From Pandoraea anapnoica (lineage in GTDB: Bacteria > Pseudomonadota > Gammaproteobacteria > Burkholderiales > Burkholderiaceae), in contig NZ_CABPSP010000014.1 of NCBI RefSeq assembly GCF_902459765.1, positions 62,001-126,000 on the forward strand: a DNA stretch of 64,000 nt. The letters run 5' to 3'. The stretch's first letter is position 1. Every line of letters begins with the position of its first letter. A model generated the notes under the pieces. That model was given only the letters and a program-made list of their open reading frames with translations, was not told the DNA's origin and searched no databases. Made by a program: the position numbers and the translations under genes. This document shows positions 62,707 through 64,000 of this stretch, in pieces.

Positions 62707-62804
62707 ATTGCGCCGGTGCTGGACCGTCTTTCAGCCAGAGGAGGGCGCACACCGTGCCCTTGCAGCCTTAGCCCTCGGCAGGCTGGACGCTTAAGGAGTG
62801 ATCG

Positions 62805-63032
62805 ATGAGTTTCGACGACGAGAATGGCGTGTTCCGTGTGGTCATCAACGACGAAGAGCAATACGCCATCTGGCCGGACTACCGGCCCGTGCCCGCTGGC
62901 TGGCGCGAAGTCGGGGTGACCGGCAACAAGGCAACGTGTCTTGCCCATATCGAGTCGGTCTGGACCGACATGCGCCCGCGCAGCCTGCGCGAGCATCTGG
63001 CCACGCAAGGTGATGGACGCAATGGCGTTTGA
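62805..63032 (+). CDS. MbtH-family protein
   Basis: A 75-residue MbtH-like activator of NRPS adenylation domains. Conserved FRVVINDEEQYAIWPDYRPV and PAGWREVG, then WTDMRPRSL. ATG 62805 follows AAGGAG. Its 3' end overlaps the thioesterase start. In Burkholderiaceae such proteins accompany ornibactin/malleobactin-type siderophore synthetases. Confidence 0.94.
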   Translation: MSFDDENGVFRVVINDEEQYAIWPDYRPVPAGWREVGVTGNKATCLAHIESVWTDMRPRSLREHLATQGDGRNGV

Positions 63033-63783
63033 GGCCTGTCGTCTGCTGTGCCTTCCCTGCGCAGGGGGGAGTGCTACGGTGTATGCGCGCTGGGCGCAGG
63101 CCGCGCCGTCATGGCTGGCGGTGTGCCCGCTTGAACTGCCGGGGCGGGGTACGCGTCATCACGAACCGTTGCAACATGACCCGCACCTGCTGGCGGACCA
63201 ACTGACCGAGGAGTGTCTTGAGCAGCACATAAAGTCTGGCGCGCGCTTCGCCTTGTTCGGTCACAGCCTCGGCGGTCTGCTGGCGTTCGAGATCGCACAT
63301 CGCCTGCACGCGCGAGGCTGCACGCCGACGGCGCTGTTCGTGGCTGCGAGCCGTCCGCCTGCCACGCGCGACGACAGTCGCTATGCCGCGTTGCGCGACG
63401 ACGACGAGGTGCTGGCCGAGATGCGCGCGCTCGGCGGCACGCCGGAAGCTCTGCTCGCCGAGCCTGAGCTGATGGCGATGGTGCTTCCGGTCATCAAGGC
63501 GGATTTTCAGTTGTGCGGACATTACCGGCGTGCGTCGCCGCAGGCGCGTGCACCGTTATCCTTCCCGATTCATGCGCTGGCCGGACGCCGCGACGCGTTC
63601 GCGCCGGACGTCCTCGACGACTGGCGTTGCGAGACGACCGGCAGCTATACGCGCACCGACTTCGACGGTGATCATTTCTTCGTGCGCGACGATCCCGCTC
63701 ATCTGCTGGCGGTCATTGCCAACGCGCTGACCCCGGCGATGCATGCGCCGCCGTCGGTGCGCGCGCTGGCGGCGGCGCGATGA
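63013..63783 (+). CDS. Type II thioesterase of NRPS assembly line
   Basis: A 256-residue alpha/beta hydrolase that frees mis-primed carrier domains. The nucleophile is Ser85 in LFGHSLGGLL, the acid probably Asp in LAGRRDAFAP, and the His is in FDGDHFFV. RLLCLPCAGGSATVYARW is typical for the family. The start is ATG 63013 (GTG 63010 and ATG 63022 are alternatives), within mbtH. Its stop overlaps the next start (ATGA). Confidence 0.92.
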   Translation: MDAMAFEACRLLCLPCAGGSATVYARWAQAAPSWLAVCPLELPGRGTRHHEPLQHDPHLLADQLTEECLEQHIKSGARFALFGHSLGGLLAFEIAHRLHARGCTPTALFVAASRPPATRDDSRYAALRDDDEVLAEMRALGGTPEALLAEPELMAMVLPVIKADFQLCGHYRRASPQARAPLSFPIHALAGRRDAFAPDVLDDWRCETTGSYTRTDFDGDHFFVRDDPAHLLAVIANALTPAMHAPPSVRALAAAR

Positions 63784-64000
63784 TCGAGCGTGCCCCCACG
63801 CTAGCGTCGCAATTCTCGGGCGCTGCGAAGTTCGACCTCGCGGCGAGTCTGCCCGCACCGGTCCGGGCCGAGTTGGGGCCGCTGTGTGCCGGGCTGGCCT
63901 TCGGCGCGCGCGTGCCCGATGACCTTCGCTCCGGCGATACGGTCATCGGTCTGGCCGATCTCGATCGCCACATGCCCACCATGTTCGACGGCGTTCGTCG
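63780..64000 (+). CDS. Start of a further siderophore-cluster gene (possibly FhuF/OrbF-like reductase)
   Basis: The frame opens at ATG 63780, overlapping the thioesterase stop, and runs off the window after 73 codons. The visible part (FDLAASLPAPVRAELGPLCA and LADLDRHMPTMFDGVRR) has a general resemblance to the N-terminus of ferric-siderophore reductases of the FhuF type, but no diagnostic motif is reached (their iron-sulfur Cys are C-terminal). The assignment is tentative. Confidence 0.45.
   Translation, partial: MIERAPTLASQFSGAAKFDLAASLPAPVRAELGPLCAGLAFGARVPDDLRSGDTVIGLADLDRHMPTMFDGVR

Overview
The window (about 65% GC, tightly packed, no tRNA or rRNA seen) looks like a chromosomal segment of a betaproteobacterium of the Burkholderiaceae. 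Gene families, a glpR-glpD-glpK block, abundant LysR regulators, a cyanide-insensitive type cytochrome bd oxidase and an iron-starvation sigma factor next to siderophore genes fit Pandoraea or a close Burkholderia relative. This is inference from protein families; no database was searched.

Layout. 1-5.7 kb: antibiotic-kinase-like protein, MFS exporter with divergent LysR, glycerate kinase and a small lipoprotein. 5.8-9.9 kb: glycerol catabolism (glpR, glpD, glpK) with a near-perfect GlpR operator before glpD. 9.9-10.7 kb: 0.8 kb without a recognisable gene. 10.7-13.1 kb: fumarylpyruvate-hydrolase-like enzyme, VOC enzyme and divergent LysR. 13.1-17.8 kb: a complete tripartite ABC exporter (fusion protein, ATPase, permease, outer-membrane factor). 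18.0-22.0 kb: folE, then a terminator-bounded gene for a roughly 1060-residue Ig-like/RCC1-repeat protein interrupted by a G8 tract. 22.1-25.3 kb: cytochrome bd (cioAB type) with a DUF2474 subunit and a PEBP protein. 25.5-28.2 kb: DUF1345 and a TPR-CPBP membrane protease. 28.4-30.2 kb: a nitrate-type transporter behind an NtrC-like site, a textbook sigma-54 promoter and a leader with two terminators and an ANTAR-like hairpin. 30.3-33.0 kb: LysR, class II aldolase and PEP-mutase-type lyase. 33.3-38.0 kb: cytochrome b / glycosyltransferase / TPR lipoprotein / selU operon and an AraC-GyrI regulator.

38.1-42.1 kb: an amide-hydrolysis locus with a stand-alone acetamidase/formamidase, two XapX membrane proteins and a 792-residue AraC-regulator-acetamidase fusion. 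42.2-49.6 kb: two ECF sigma/anti-sigma pairs. The first is divergent from a catalase-like peroxidase/cytochrome b pair; the second is joined to a cytochrome P450. Between them lie two head-to-head truncated gene remnants (a lytic transglycosylase and a GH64 glucanase). 49.7-51.1 kb: secreted cupin and an OmpR-type regulator with a degenerate receiver. 51.4-59.6 kb: LysR-controlled uptake and oxidation of an amine or opine-like compound (polyamine-type ABC importer, three-subunit HcnABC-like flavin/iron-sulfur dehydrogenase, RidA). 59.9-61.0 kb: MASE2-GGDEF diguanylate cyclase. 61.0-64.0 kb: the edge of a siderophore cluster (PvdS/OrbS-like sigma factor, Fur-like box, Sfp-type phosphopantetheinyl transferase, MbtH, type II thioesterase and the start of one more gene).

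Most promising points: the sigma-54/antitermination leader at 28.4-28.8 kb, the regulator-enzyme fusion at 38.1-40.4 kb with its XapX/amidase partners, and the G8-interrupted repeat protein at 18.8-22.0 kb.
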